From: Otis tarda | Taxonomy: Eukaryota; Chordata; Aves; Otidiformes; Otididae | DNA: 64,000 bases | Assembly: GCA_026413225.1 (NCBI GenBank) | Contig: CM048557.1 | Coordinates: forward strand, 70,918,987-70,982,986 | Direction of reading: 5' to 3' | In this document: positions 1-11,914 of the stretch, piece after piece | Layout of the letters: each line of letters begins with the position of its first letter | How positions within the stretch are numbered: position 1 is the first letter of the stretch | Translations under genes and position numbers: made by a program | The notes under the pieces: generated by a model | Told to the model about the DNA's origin: nothing | The model's database searches: none | Seen by the model: only the letters and a program-made list of their open reading frames with translations

Positions 1-1810
1 TGGGTGGATTTGCAGAAGGTCTGTGAACAGACAGATGAGCCTGGGGACAGAGACTGCCCTCCACGGGTGGAAGAGCCTGTCCCGTGTGTGGCACGCAGGA
101 GGACGCAGTGAAGGGATTTGGGAGCAGGGATGTCACACAGCCAGGAGGGGAGTGGGAAGAGCTCCTGCGGACGAGGCTCTCGTTAACTCCCTTCACCACA
201 GCAATATTTAGAATGGCGATAAAATACCAGTTTCAGGTAAATGTTCCTTTCGTTGGAGGTTACCCAGGTCACGCGTTCCCTTGGCTCTGGGGGAAGGCAG
301 CAAAAGCTGCCTGCGCGCCTTCAAGTGCCTCCCTCGTCCCCTTTCTGGCTGCAGAATGGGGATGCTACGTTACGAGTAAACGGGCTGCATCGCGTGGAGA
401 TGGCTGAATGGTTCAACAACGCCACTTTTCTCAGGACGAGCAGGGTCAGAAGCGTTTCTCTATAGGGCTGCCGCTCACAAGCAGGGCTTTCTACAGCGCC
501 GGTGTTCCTGCCTGGATCCCCGCTTTTCCAGGCCTTTAGGCCAAGCAGAGCAGAGCAGAGCCCTGTGCTGGGACAGTGTTCGTCCTCCCGTTCAGCTGCC
601 CGTCGCTCCCCCCCACAGCCCCAGTGCAGACCCCGGGGAGCTCCCGCGTCTGCGTCCTCCCCACCACCCCAACTGCTGCAGCAAGCGCTGGTTTCCAGGT
701 GCTGGCCGTGCCGGTGACTTCACAGAAGTGCTCCCAAAATACAAACAACCGCAAAACTAACCCAGGCTGAAAAAACGAGGGCTTGCTCCACCAACCAGTT
801 CTAGGGAAAAACAGATCTGTGATGCTGATCTGGCATTGAGAGAAGTACTCTTTCTTTCCTCTCATGAGCAGGAAATGCAATTTCATAAAAATCTGAATAA
901 GTCCTCGTCAAAGTCTGCCCCGCCTCTCTATCAGCAGATGGGTATTATCGTAGAATTCTGAAGCCACAGGACTGCAGTTTGCCACAAGGGTAACATACTT
1001 TTACATATACTACAGAAGCTGTTAACTTGATTGTTAATCTGTAAAGTGGTTTTTTCCCAAGGAGAAAACAGGCTGCATTACAGAGCCAGTCATCAGTAAA
1101 TGCTCTCACGGATCTGTTCTTACACATGTGAGAAAATGTAGGGCAAAAAAACGAGAGCAGCAGGAGCTGTCTGCCCATGAAAATCAAAGTTGTGAATGCC
1201 AGGCTGGGCATGGATGGGTTATTTGCACGTCTAGAAATGTCACATTAGGCCCAGGGAAGTGACAGTTCACTGAAGGTCAGGCAAGCGAGGAGCAACTCCC
1301 TTGGATAACCTACATCCGCTGCTCCCGTCTTCCCTCTCCTTTGGTCGGTGTATAAGCGGAAATGTTTGGGGATGAGAAATTACGTGATGTTATCTTTCCT
1401 TTGCTTTACTGACAGCCAGAAACCCGAAGGGAGATCCGTTCCCACTGCTCAAGTCTGCGCTGAGCTGAACACAAACATGTCAGCAAAGCCCAGCTCCTCG
1501 GCTTCCCAGCCCGGGGACTCGGGAGTGACGCGCGTCGCTCTCCGGAGGCATCAACACGGAAGCCGTCGTGTCCAAGTAGAGCGCAGCACACGGACTTGGG
1601 ATGCAAGTGGTCAACTGCCTTCGTGAACGCAATGCAGCAGGGAGGTCGGCTCCCAAAGCTCAGCCCTAGCTGCAGACACACACCAAACAAAGATCCAGGT
1701 CCTGAGAAACAGAGAAAGCACCTGTTTCTCCTTCCTTGCTGGGTCACTCGAGCACGGGGAGCTTTGTTCTTTTTTTATGGTTACATGGCTAATGGGATGA
1801 CTGAATTCTT
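1..1810. other. Non-coding sequence, no gene seen
   Basis: Unique, moderately GC-rich sequence. The open frames on both strands are short, overlap one another, and show no domain, signal peptide or recognisable family. I see no repeat family here either. It may be intergenic or intronic. Confidence 0.5.
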
Positions 1811-2060
1811 CTGTCCCCAAGGATAACTCTCTTAAGTTTTGCCTGAGAAAAAATTCAGATTATTAGTATGTGCTTTGAACTAAAGTCCTACAGAAATTCA
1901 TGTCTCAATTCACATGTGAATTCTTATCATGGAAAAAATTACAGCTCTCGGTGATCTCATCATCAATGATGCCCTTAACCCTTTACCGAGAGTTTTGGTG
2001 ATAGATAACATCATAATGATCACCATAACATTGCTCTTAATTATATGACCCGGCTTTCCT
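1811..2060. promoter_or_regulatory. AT-rich block, possible conserved non-coding element
   Basis: The base composition changes sharply from the GC-rich flank. The block holds CAATTCACATGTGAATTC, a near-perfect palindrome around CACATGTG, then clustered ATCATCAATGATG, GATAACATCATAATGATCACC and TTAATTATATG motifs, which resemble homeodomain and GATA core sites. Nothing in it is coding. Enhancer function is inferred from composition and motif density only. Confidence 0.3.
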
Positions 2061-3219
2061 CTGGGTGGCAGGCGGGGTCTGATCCCTCTGAGAGCTGCAC
2101 CAGCTCACAGCTGGCAGCGAGGAGCGCAAGGCTCCTGCCTACCAGAGCAGCCTGGAAATACACATTCGTTACTGGTCCAGGATTCTGTAAACATCTTCCA
2201 AGCAAGAAATAATCTTTTTTGGGTAATTAAGTTTTAGGTTTGAAAGATTTTGGAAAGTACTGATATTTGACGTTCCATGGCAGCCCTGGAGAGCTCTGGC
2301 ATCCGAGAGCGCGGTGCTGCTTCATCTCCACACAGCCCCAGGCACCATCGAACCACGCAACTGAAACCTCTCCTGCCGTCGGAAATGTCTGTCTTCACAC
2401 AGCGAACTCCATCTGCAGAGAGAAAAATACTTTGTTCCTTCTTTTTGGGAGTATTTGCACCTTTGGGGGTACTTGCACCATTTTTCTTTTTCTTCTGAAA
2501 GGAATTTTGATAATGTATCCATTTTCTTTCAGCATTATTTTCCCAGGTTTGGGACCCAGTAGAACGGAGATGACTCCATCTATTGGTTTGTATGGTCTTT
2601 GGAGCTGGTTATTTACGGTGGTGACTGTCCTGAGAGGTTGTCACCAGAGGAGATGGCCTTGGAGACCCAGCTGGTGAGCTGTCCTCTGCTCACACCAGTG
2701 CTGGCAGTGCAGAGCTGGACTGCAGTAAAGATCTTCATTGTGAGCAGCCGTTCCCCAGTACTTACTTTGCCAAATGGTTCCTACCCCTGTAATCAGGATC
2801 TATGATTTTGGATTTATATTTTGTATTACCTTCTATTTGAGTATTTACAACGTTTACTACAAATGAAAACAGTCAAGAGTGTGACATGGAGGTGAAGCAC
2901 TCCATGAAGACCATGCAAACACCGTAATGCAAACACGGCGCCCATATGAAAATGCAAACATGACCAGCTGAGTATGTGCTAAGGGACTTGTCCTGCATAA
3001 ATCACCAACGCAAGGACTCTTTCCAAGGAGGGGCCCATTTTCAAGGGAAAATAAATTGGGGGGTGGGGATAAAGCAGAACGGTTCACCAGTTCTTTGTAT
3101 CGAACCCAAAAGTTGCGTACTGAAATTAAAGTTAATGGTGCTGTCTCTTTTGCCAAAATTTCTCAAGGTTTTAGCTAGTGGTATGTGATGGTATCAGAAA
3201 ATTCTTTAAATGACAGAGA
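2061..3219. other. Non-coding sequence, no gene seen
   Basis: Mixed-composition unique sequence. A 136-codon frame begins near 2267, but it overlaps other frames, has low-complexity hydrophobic runs from T-rich DNA, and matches no family I know. No repeat is recognised. Confidence 0.45.
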
Positions 3220-3490
3220 AGAAACAGTTTTTCAAAGAAAGAGTTCCCTTCTATGAATTAGAGACAGTTAATTCATTGTTTACTGATGTGGCTGTCATAT
3301 GTATGTCCGTAGGCGTTCATTTGTCATTGTATCACTTAATGGAGGTTTAGCACTTGATAATCAGTGAGAACATTTTACTGCAAGTGTGCTGCTATGATGA
3401 GTTAATTAAGATTTCATTGTAATAGCACTGATAATAATGAACATATTTTGTATTTGGTTTTCACACACGTATGTTCCATATTTCCATAAG
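3220..3490. promoter_or_regulatory. AT-rich block, possible conserved non-coding element
   Basis: The block contains GAGTTAATTAAGATTTCATTG, TAATAGCACTGATAATAATGAAC and CTGTCATATG, a dense set of homeodomain-like TAATTA/TGATAAT cores. It is flanked by GC-richer sequence on both sides and has no open frame of note. Regulatory role is inferred, not shown. Confidence 0.3.
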
Positions 3491-4539
3491 AGTACTATTT
3501 TCATTCGTCATTGGGTATCAGAAGTAAGTCTGAAAATATAAAACTGTCACCTACACCTTTTCTTCTGCTTAATAACAGCTTTTCACGAGGTGGGACACCG
3601 CAGGTACGGCGTGTCAGGGACGCTCGCTTGTGCAGTTTTGGATGGTTTGGATGGTTTCCATCTCGGACACGGCACAGTCTCCCGGCCAGACACCAAGGGG
3701 ACGGTGCCACGCTTCGGCACTGCCACCCTGATGATTTTGGAGCATGTCTGTGCCAATGTGCCGGTTGATCTAAGGACATGAGTGCCGTTACAATCACACC
3801 ACGCAGTGCAGGCTGGAGCCTCCCCAGGCCCAAGCCACCGCCTGCCGCCGGCAGAGACAAGAGAGCGGGAGACCCACGGGGATGGCAGAAGAGAGAGCAA
3901 AACAGGCCAAAAAACTGCTAAAAGCTGCTGACAAAAGTAACACGATTTATAATGGGAAGGCTTTCTCCAGACATCAGCCACTCAAAATGGGTGGCACAGT
4001 GCGTGTGTGCTTCCCGGGAGCAGCAGACGGAGAGGAGCTGGCACATCCAAATTTGTAGCGGTTTGGGTAGCCTGTGCATTTACGGAGCTGTGTTCAAAGT
4101 GTGGGTTTTTATTTCGCAGATGTGTGAAGAAGTACTCTGTACCTTGAGGTACGCGCGTCCTGGGCTGCCGAGAGGCTGTTCAAGGTGAAGGCAGGCAGTT
4201 TGCAGGCGGTGGTAGGTGGTTTTGGGGTGTTCTCACATATTCTCCCTCCCTGGTGTGGGAGGGGATGCAGAACGCTCTTTGGGAAGGGAGGGCAGAGGGA
4301 CAGGGCGCTGGTCTGGTGTGGGTGCCCACCGCCAGCGCCCGTCCCTGCAGGAGACGGGGAGCCTCTGCCCGGGACGAAACGCCACCAGCAAGCAGCTTTG
4401 TGCGCTTCTGCACTTCTCTCAGAGTTTTTCTCCTGAATGATTCTCCTCCTCTGCAGAGCCAGAGGTCAACACACCTGGTAGAACAGCAAAGAGCAGCAGC
4501 CGGCAGCTGTGCCGACCAGATTGCGAGGTGCGGCTGAAC
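3491..4539. other. Non-coding sequence, no gene seen
   Basis: GC-richer unique sequence. Frames on opposite strands between 3500 and 3990 overlap almost completely, which is the pattern of stop-poor GC-rich DNA rather than of a gene. It includes a short direct repeat, TTTGGATGG twice, at about 3638-3656. Confidence 0.45.
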
Positions 4540-4632
4540 CAAAGGAGGAAAACATAGGGGAAAAAGAAAGGGAAAAAAAAAGGTGGAGAGGGAGAAAAGA
4601 AAAAGATTTTGTACAAGAGACAAGAGAAAACA
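4540..4632 (+). repeat. Polypurine tract
   Basis: About 90 bases made almost entirely of A and G on the plus strand (AAAGGAGGAAAAC, then GGGGAAAAAGAAAGGG, A-runs and GAGAGGGAGAAAAG). Such homopurine tracts can adopt triplex (H-DNA) structure in vitro. Nothing coding is visible. Confidence 0.7.
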
Positions 4633-4640
4633 TAAAGCAA

Positions 4641-5379
4641 AGCATGTAAACTTGGGAAAAAAGCCTGACTACCCTTTTGTCCTTTCACTTGTGTCAGCCT
4701 GTACGGGGGAGAGCGCGGAGCAGGAGGGCAGCAGAAGGTGGGTATCTCAGGTTCTTTCACATAAACAAACCCTCCAGCACACTCCAAAATTCTGCCATAG
4801 CTCAAGCAATCTAGATGGGGGACCAGCGGGCACCAAGGAGCCCGGAGCGGAGCAGCCCGCGGGCACGAGGACGAACATCCACGCTCAGGGAGCCGCTGCC
4901 GGTCGCACCGCGGCAGTGGTGCTTAATATTTGAGGCTGAATCTACTTCTCTTGTGTAAATGTTGACACTGCTTAGTGCAGACTTTGGCAGAGAGGACACT
5001 GTAACGCCACTGCTTCGGCAGCTGCCTCCCGGTTACCCCTGCGCTCCACAACCAGCTCCTGCCTTACTGGTTGGCTGTCTTTGAGGAGGTGTGCCGTCCT
5101 GCCGGCTGCCGCACCACGATGCTGGTGGAGCAGAAACAAGAAATGGAGGCCAGGTCACCCAGCAGACAAGGGCGCGCGGGGGAGCGCAGCGCAGCTGCAA
5201 TTGTCTCTTCGGCTGCTTCTGCCAGGAAATCTTCTCCGGCAGCCGAAGCAGAGAAATGCAAACACAGCAATTAACCCTTGTTTTAATACCGTGTTGATTG
5301 CCAGCATGGTGTCAGGCACAACTTAATAGGTACAACAGAGAAAAACCAGCTCTCTGGCACGTGGGTTTTAGAGCGATGT
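4641..5379. other. Non-coding sequence, no gene seen
   Basis: Unique GC-moderate sequence. The three overlapping plus-strand frames and one minus-strand frame at 5064-5326 shadow one another, and none is recognisable. Confidence 0.45.
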
Positions 5380-5660
5380 CAAAAGGCACAAACGGAGCAG
5401 GTAATATATTCAGAGAAATGAGATTCCAGAAGAATTGAATGCTAATAATTACAAAATTAATTCCTTCAATTAAAAATGAATACACTGCTAGAACGTTTCG
5501 TACAATGACACCAGATAAAATTATTGTTCAGTTCAATTAAATCTCAACAAGATTTTCTGAGGATGTGATGGCATTTATTGAATTATCGCTGAACTTCTTA
5601 TGCAAATCAGGGTTAGACCTGAATGCAGTATGCTAATTTTGAACTGTATCCACATCCAGC
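5380..5660. promoter_or_regulatory. AT-rich block with octamer motif, possible enhancer
   Basis: The block carries repeated homeodomain-like cores (GCTAATAATTAC, AAAATTAATTCC, TTCAATTAAAAATG, TTCAATTAAATC, TGCTAATTTTG) and a perfect octamer ATGCAAAT at 5600-5607, the POU-family site. It has no coding frame and no repeat-family match. The composition and motif density resemble vertebrate conserved developmental enhancers, but conservation cannot be judged from one sequence. Confidence 0.4.
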
Positions 5661-6179
5661 AGTTGTAATAGTCTCGGGAGGAGAAAAAAGGGTTGAAGGT
5701 CCCTGAAGGTAACAGCCGGGAAGATCCCGGCGGCTCTTGGGAGGGCAGCTGCGGCCACGCGCCCTCCTGTCCTGGCACCACCGCAGCAAGGCGGAGAGGA
5801 AAGCTGGTTTAGGACAAGAGCTTTCGGAAGTCGTGTGTTTCCTGCATCTCTCAGCTCTGATGCTTCCCCAAATTACAAGTGAGGTCTCTTTATGAGGCGT
5901 TTAGCTGCCAGTTCACAGCACAGGCCTCATCAGACCTCAGTTAGTAATACTGCTGTTCAGAGAAGTCTTTATCCCGCTTTTAACGGATGCCCCCAAGGAC
6001 AGGGAGCTGATCAGCTTCAGGAACGAAGTCAGTGGTGCCACCACAGCGTACGTAGTCTGACGGTGAGAAACCCATGCATCATCCAGCTAGCAACCGGAGA
6101 ACCCACAGCCCCTGGACTCCCGCGGGGTTTTCTGGCAGTACCGGTTACTCTCTGAGGTCTCGGTGCAGCTACATCTGAA
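5661..6179. other. Non-coding sequence, no gene seen
   Basis: Unique sequence of mixed composition. No repeat, structured RNA or plausible exon is recognised. Confidence 0.45.
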
Positions 6180-6450
6180 GGTTTGAAGGACAATTTTTAA
6201 ATATAAGACACTTAAGAGATTACTTTGTATTTTTTATTTTACTTTCATGCAAGTTAGTGTGAGTGGATGTATTTGTTGTCTGTAATAGATAGGTTGATGA
6301 AATATATTAAAACATTTCTGCAAGCAGAGATATGGCTGTATCTATAAATACAAAAACTATTAACACAGAAGGGATATTGGTTTTTTTTTTTTCCATTTCC
6401 TCAATTGATAGTAAAGTGGCAAGAAAAGCTAACAACAAACTTTAAGGACC
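6180..6450. other. AT-rich block
   Basis: AT-rich sequence with a T run at about 6380-6391 and scattered TATATTAA and TATAAATA strings. It has fewer homeodomain-type cores than neighbouring AT-rich blocks. Nothing specific is assigned. Confidence 0.35.
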
Positions 6451-7229
6451 ATGATCCAAGGTGGGTCCCTGGAAAAAAAGTGTCCTCTAGAGAAGCTGGA
6501 GACAGTGTCACTGACAGACGAGGTTGTCTCCGAGCACGGTGTGACAGTCAATTGTAATGGACTACATGAAATCCCTCTTCTTATCTGGGGAAGTTACAGC
6601 ATCGCCAGTAAAGTTCAGAGGAGAGATCTGAGAGCAGCCTCCCGCCTTACTCCAGGCGCCGTAAAGCCAGTAAAAATGGGACAAAATGGTTCTCTGGAGC
6701 TGTGGAGATGCTGACCGCAGCAACCAGCCTCCTGCACATCTGCAGGCCCACCAAAGCCATCCGAGTGGCAGGCTGGAGTAGGCTGGGGTGCAGGGCTGGA
6801 GACCCTTGGTCCCCTGCGCGCCGCTGCCCAGGCCCCAGGCTGATGTGCAATCACACCCGGCCCTGGGCCCACAGGCCAACGAGCCTGCGGTGGGAATCTG
6901 AGTGAGGAGCCGCTAAAGGAGCATCTTTGGGAGGAGATTTTTCCTCCCAGTGTTAGTTCATCACCATCAAATGTGAGCGTGTCTGAGAACCACCCAGCTC
7001 TCACAGCAGTGGAGGAAGCCGGTGATGGAGACCCTCGTCTGCCTCGCACTGTGCTTCCTCCACCGCCTGTGAGGGGAACCAGGGACAGGGACACCATGCA
7101 GAAATGCGGGCACCTGGGAGTGCCCCAAACCAGCTAGCACACAGTGACACATCGGGAAAATCTGCACCCAAGTGAAGTCACTTACCTGAGGTGGCTTTGG
7201 TTACTTCAGACTAATTCTCGTGGCTTGAC
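6451..7229. other. Non-coding GC-richer sequence
   Basis: Two overlapping minus-strand frames of 105 and 160 codons and shorter plus-strand frames lie here. None shows a domain, and all overlap one another in stop-poor sequence. Not called as a gene. Confidence 0.45.
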
Positions 7230-7640
7230 CAAGTGAAATCCAGCAAAGTCTGGACAGAGGATGCTTCCACTGTAACACAGAAGTAAATTAACCCACTGAG
7301 TTAGCATTTAGGATTATAAATCTCTTTCTCTCGGAGCACTGGAAATAGAAAAACAAATAATCTATTCAAAAATTAGATATGTTACGTTAGGAGGGTGTAA
7401 TTGCATCATATATTATAATCTATAGAGCTCGCTGACTATAATCTTCAAATTAATGACAGTTAAACATTTGAAACTCAAATCTTTGCAAGCATCTTCAATT
7501 CCCCAGCTGCTGTGGGGATACTATCTAGAAGGATCTGAGTGTAAATTATGCATTCAGAACATGAAGATGCGTTGAAAAATACAGAAATATCCCCGGAAGG
7601 CGGTTCTAGGAAGAAGTCATAAATTTAAATAGGAACGGAG
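7230..7640. promoter_or_regulatory. AT-rich block, possible conserved non-coding element
   Basis: The block contains ATTTAGGATTATAAATC, GTGTAATTGCATCATATATTATAATC and CTTCAAATTAATGACAG, which include homeodomain-like and bZIP-like cores. No coding frame or repeat family is seen. Regulatory role is inferred from composition only. Confidence 0.3.
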
Positions 7641-9137
7641 AGAGCCTGTTTGAGCTGTAAATTGCAATTGTTTTCTAAACAAAAGTGTTTTCATACAAAT
7701 ACAGAAGGTTTTTACTTCCACGGCACAAGTGAAGGATTTACTGGGATAGCATAGCGTGGGTAACCCAGGTGCAGCCAGCACAAACAGCAGCTTTTGCTGG
7801 TGAAACACTCATGGGGCCACACTCTGTAGAGTCAGACTCCAAAGAAACAGAACAAAATGTTGTGACTGATAACATAAAGCTGGAGGGGAAAGCCACTGGC
7901 ATAGCTGCAACACACGGCACCTCAGCGTCGCCCAGAAAAGCGGTAACAGGTTCCAGCGGCAGGCGTACACGCGGCGAGAGCGGTATCGCCAGTGGTCGTG
8001 TACGACGGCGAGTACCGGGGCAGAGACTGGGAGAGCAGCAAACGCAGCGGCTCTCAGTTACACGTCCCAGGTTGTACACAAACGGTGACGTCTTCAGCAG
8101 GAGCGATCCTGACGGCTGCAGTTAAAAGGGCAGCACTGAGCGGAGAGGTCCCTGGACTTCCCAGGGCACCCCAGGTAACGCTGCGAGAGCCCTGCCGCTT
8201 ACCCGCCCGGACAAGAACGCCCGGAACCTCCCGCGGCACTCACCACTTGAGATAGGGAATTCAGGTGCTAGCAGATCATACTAGCAAAGAAAACCGAGTG
8301 TCTACAAAGACGTTGGGAGCTGGAGCTGGAAGATAGCTCTTCGAGAGGGTGCCCTTTGAGGGGCTATGCACCTGCACGATGCTCTCCTCACCAGCATGCT
8401 GCAAAAGCCATATTTGCAGAAGCATTATTGCAGGCAAGAACGGCCACGGCAGCACAGTCCACGGCCACCGCAGAGGACATCCGTTCTGCTTCCGGCTGGC
8501 TCGGTCGTGTTTGCCTCTAGCTGTCGGATATTTCCATTCCCACGTACACAGCCGCAAAGGGAAGCTGAAGCGCAGGGTCCAGGCTGGGCATCCCAGGGAA
8601 GCTGTGGCCCAGCAGACCTGTGGTGGGGGACCTGGCAGCTGCACAATGCTCCTGGAAATGGAGGGGTTTCTCCTTTGCAGTTCTGTAGAGGGACCAGATG
8701 CAAAACAGAAAGAAAACATGTACAGATAATATGCCAGTCGCTACAGCTAGCGCTGGAAGCAAGAGTCAAAACCTGAGCCAGGTGAGCAGAGCCCAAAGCC
8801 CACAACCCCTGTGGTCCACCCCCCTCTCACGGGCTGAAGAGCTGACCCGTTGATGAAAGCTGCTACACCTTCCAACCTTGTTTTTTGTTTGTTTGGTTTT
8901 TTTGTTTGTTTCAAAAGAGACCCAAACACTCTCTGTCTGTTTAAAAGACTGACTTCTCCCCCACCCCAAAGGAGAAGGAAGATTCCTTCCTCCACCAAGG
9001 AAGATTTCCTCGCTGGCTTTTCACCCCAGAAGAAACAGAACATGAAATCGCAGACGAATTGCTGTTGCCCAAGAAACGTGTTGCCTGCTGAAGTCTCCCC
9101 TTCGCCATGGTCTTGCTGGGAAGAAACGGACACCTGG
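7641..9137. other. Non-coding sequence with a T/G-rich simple repeat
   Basis: No gene is recognised. Frames on both strands between 7738-8255 and 8276-8805 overlap each other and match nothing. A (TTTG)-like low-complexity run occupies 8879-8911. Confidence 0.45.
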
Positions 9138-9207
9138 CCACATAGTCACGGAATAACGCAGGAAGGAGGGGACTTCTGGGGTCTCTAGCCCAACGTCCTG
9201 CTGAGAG
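9138..9207 (-). mobile_element. Degraded CR1 LINE 3'-end fragment
   Basis: Read on the plus strand, the order AGTCACGGAATAACG, then GGAGGGGACTTCTGGGGTCTC, then TAGCCCAACGTCCTGCT matches the reverse complement of an avian CR1 3' end (the family form is ATCACAGAATCA ... GGAAGGGACCTCTGGAGATC ... TAGTCCAACCTCCTGCT). The element therefore runs on the minus strand with its 3' terminus at the left. It has no coding capacity, and its divergence suggests an old insertion. Confidence 0.65.
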
Positions 9208-9799
9208 GTGGGCGTCAAAGTTCAAGAAGTAAACGCTGAATATTGATTTCCCACAAGCATTTTTCATTGGTGCTTGGAAGATACTTTATTTTTTTTTTAA
9301 TTAGGCGAGGTTATTTCCTAAGCTTTCCTTGTGAGATGGTTATTTGAAGGTTTCTCCAGTTTCATGCCTGCAGCATTGACACTCTCTTGGTTGTAAACTT
9401 GAATGTCAATGCATGAGTCAGCCTGCGAAATGATGGCGAAGCGTGCGGGCAATGTCTGCTGAGCCCCCCTCCTTACAGCCCTCTTTTCTCTTGCTGGTTG
9501 CGTTGTGCTGGGGTTTTCTTACCCTCCAGTCATGGATGTTTTGTGTGAGAAAAGAAGGAATTAGCTTGGCCGAGATGAATTGTTTCCATTTACAGCAGAA
9601 ATATGGCAGAGCGGGTTGGAGGAAGGTGACATTTATTCTGTATTTCTACATTATCAAAATAGCCAGCATCAGTTGACTGAAGATTTAATGATCACTCGCA
9701 AAGGAAGGAGCACAGACTCTTTAAATCTGACCTTGGCTTAATAAACATCTCCTTTCACAACTCGCTCACTGAAATTTGTAAATCTATTAGAGAAGCCAG
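9208..9799. other. Non-coding sequence, no gene seen
   Basis: Unique sequence of mixed composition with a T run near 9289-9298. One plus-strand frame of 77 codons (9443-9676) begins with a hydrophobic stretch but is unrecognised and isolated. Confidence 0.4.
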
Positions 9800-10270
9800 G
9801 TGTCACATTCTCAATAGCAAGCACTTTATTTCAACCAGGGTACAGGGTAAGATCAAACACCTGCATTTCTGGAGGAAAAAAAAAGATTCTGAAAGAGGTA
9901 GTGAACCATTCATTTCTTTAATTTCATTTTACACATAATTATTTAACTTGCTGCCTTTTTTTCAATTACCTCATGATTTTAAATTAGCTAAAGAGCAATT
10001 AATGTGTATCAAGGCATGCACACCTATATCTATTAAGAAACATACTTTGCAAGGCTTTTATTCATCTAGCCAATATTTTTACAAAAATTCTATTAATGTT
10101 TGATATTTAACAAAGTGTTTACCTTAAATTTAAATGAACTGTGCACTTAAGCATATTAAAACTACTGAGTTTAAAATGTTAAAGGCTGAATTAGATTTGT
10201 TTTCTAATGTGTTTTCCAATGTGTTGTCTGTGATTTTCGTATTCTCTGGATGGAAACCTAATTTTCTTTA
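9800..10270. promoter_or_regulatory. Long AT-rich block, possible conserved non-coding element
   Basis: This is the longest continuous AT-rich, low-CpG block on the left side of the window. It holds many homeodomain-like cores: ACATAATTATTTAAC, TTCAATTACCTC, TTTAAATTAGC, GAGCAATTAATGTG and TTCTATTAATG. There is no open frame, no repeat-family signature and no simple repeat. It looks like a conserved enhancer cluster, but only alignment with other birds or mammals could show this. Confidence 0.4.
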
Positions 10271-11519
10271 ACTTTTTTAGAGGAAGAGAAAGCAAACCAG
10301 CTTACACTGTAAAATGTCTTTTCAAAGAGGTTTTTTGTGAATGTCATTTTGTAGAAGCATCCCCAAGCAGTCAAGCCCTTCAGGGGGTAGGAGACCAAAT
10401 GGCTGCGGGTGGGTTTGCCCCTTGCCTGGGCGCCCCCCCAGCCCGGGACCTCCCCGTCCCTCTTCATCTGCCTGCTTGGACCGAAGCCGCATCCACCCCT
10501 TCCTGCCGTCCAGCGCACACTTAGCAAACTCCATTTTTCTGTTCATGCATGAACGTGCTGGGTGTCCCTTCTGCCCCGGACGCTTGGCGGGAGCAGGGTG
10601 CGGGTGCCTCGGCGTTAAACTGCTGCCGGGGCTGAGCCACAGCCACCGGGAGAGGAAGGAGCTTCTCTGGAAAACGTTTCTGGTTTCAGATGCCCTCACC
10701 GGCGTTGTTACTGCCATCGTGATGGATTGGGGCCAGAAAAGGGGCAGGTTTGTACGGGAAGGTACAAAGCGTTTCATTAGAGCAATTGAAATAGCCAGAA
10801 AAATGGCCAGGCTTTCCAGCTCAATGTCTTCTTGTTAGGTCACCTGAACCGGTGTTAAATACGTCGTGAAGAGTGCCAGGGGCACTAAGCAGTGAAGGCA
10901 CTGAATCAAGCCCTACGGCAGAAGGGTGCCGAAGGAAGACTGTTCGTTTTCTTGGAGACTGACGCTCGGCCTGACAGAAGCCATCCCTCTCGGTGCCCGC
11001 CTGCTCTCAGGGCACTGGGCAGGGCATGGTGGCACCGGGGCAGCACTGGGGCACAGCCCACCCCAATTGTCCCAGCCCCGTGCCTCCCTCCTCCCCCCAG
11101 CAGTGGGGTCTCGCACCTCCCTTGCTCCCACTGCGCCCTAAGGAGCGATTCAGCTCAAAATAAGGGCAGGAAGCCATTCGCCTTTTATTGTCTCATTGGT
11201 TTCCAGCTGCCAGACACGGTCCACCCGGTGAGGCCGGCTGGCCCCGGAGCTTCTGGCACCAGCACCGCACACCTCGCTGGGAGCGAGCATCCCCCACAGC
11301 ACAGCAGGCCCAGGGGCAGCCTGCATCCTTCCCAGGCCTCAGGAGACCCGTCTGCAGCCAACTTTTTTTTTATTTTCTCTGAGAACTTGCTGAATCTTTA
11401 GTAACAGTCTGGAAATCCCTCATGAGGCAGCTCTCCCTTAGCATCTTCAGAGTCACACTTAGGGGAGGGCTGGAACCAAAACGCAAAAGCAAAAACTCTT
11501 GCCCTTCAGATTTCTGTGA
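10271..11519. other. GC-rich non-coding sequence
   Basis: Frames of up to 169 codons are open on both strands simultaneously (for example 10341-10838 plus and 10322-10777 minus), which indicates stop-poor GC-rich DNA. The translations are Pro/Ser/Arg-rich without domains. No gene is called. Confidence 0.5.
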
Positions 11520-11909
11520 AGTTCAGTGTGAGTTTTGGCTTTGGCAGGGTGATGATGCTCATTTTATTTAATCCATCCATCCAACTATTAATTAATCTGT
11601 CTTGGAAAAGTCTAGTGACATCCTTATACTAATAGAAAAAGCACTTGATTCTCACAGCTGCATAAAATGAAAATACAAAAGAGAATTAGAAGATACATTA
11701 TCCATGGGAAATAAGAGGACCTCTCAGCAGAAGCAATCACAAAATCCATACGAATGTTCAGAGGAAGATGTGAGATTGTAAAATATTTAAACCAGATGAC
11801 AGTTATTACAAGTTTAATGAGTTATTAAAAGCCATCAGGTGGAATATAAAGCACATCCATTTACACCACGAGTAGGAAGCTTCTGAGGAACTCGAAGCAT
11901 TAGAAGTGC
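11520..11909. other. AT-rich block upstream of a solo LTR
   Basis: AT-rich unique sequence with CCAACTATTAATTAATCTG and AAGTTTAATGAGTTATTAAAAG. Its right edge is the pre-insertion target sequence of the LTR at 11915. No coding potential is seen. Confidence 0.3.
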
Positions 11910-11914
11910 AATAC
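11910..11914 (+). repeat. Target-site duplication, left copy (AATAC)
   Basis: Five bases directly before the LTR, identical to those directly after it at 12378-12382. This marks the integration site and shows that both LTR edges are intact. Confidence 0.85.
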
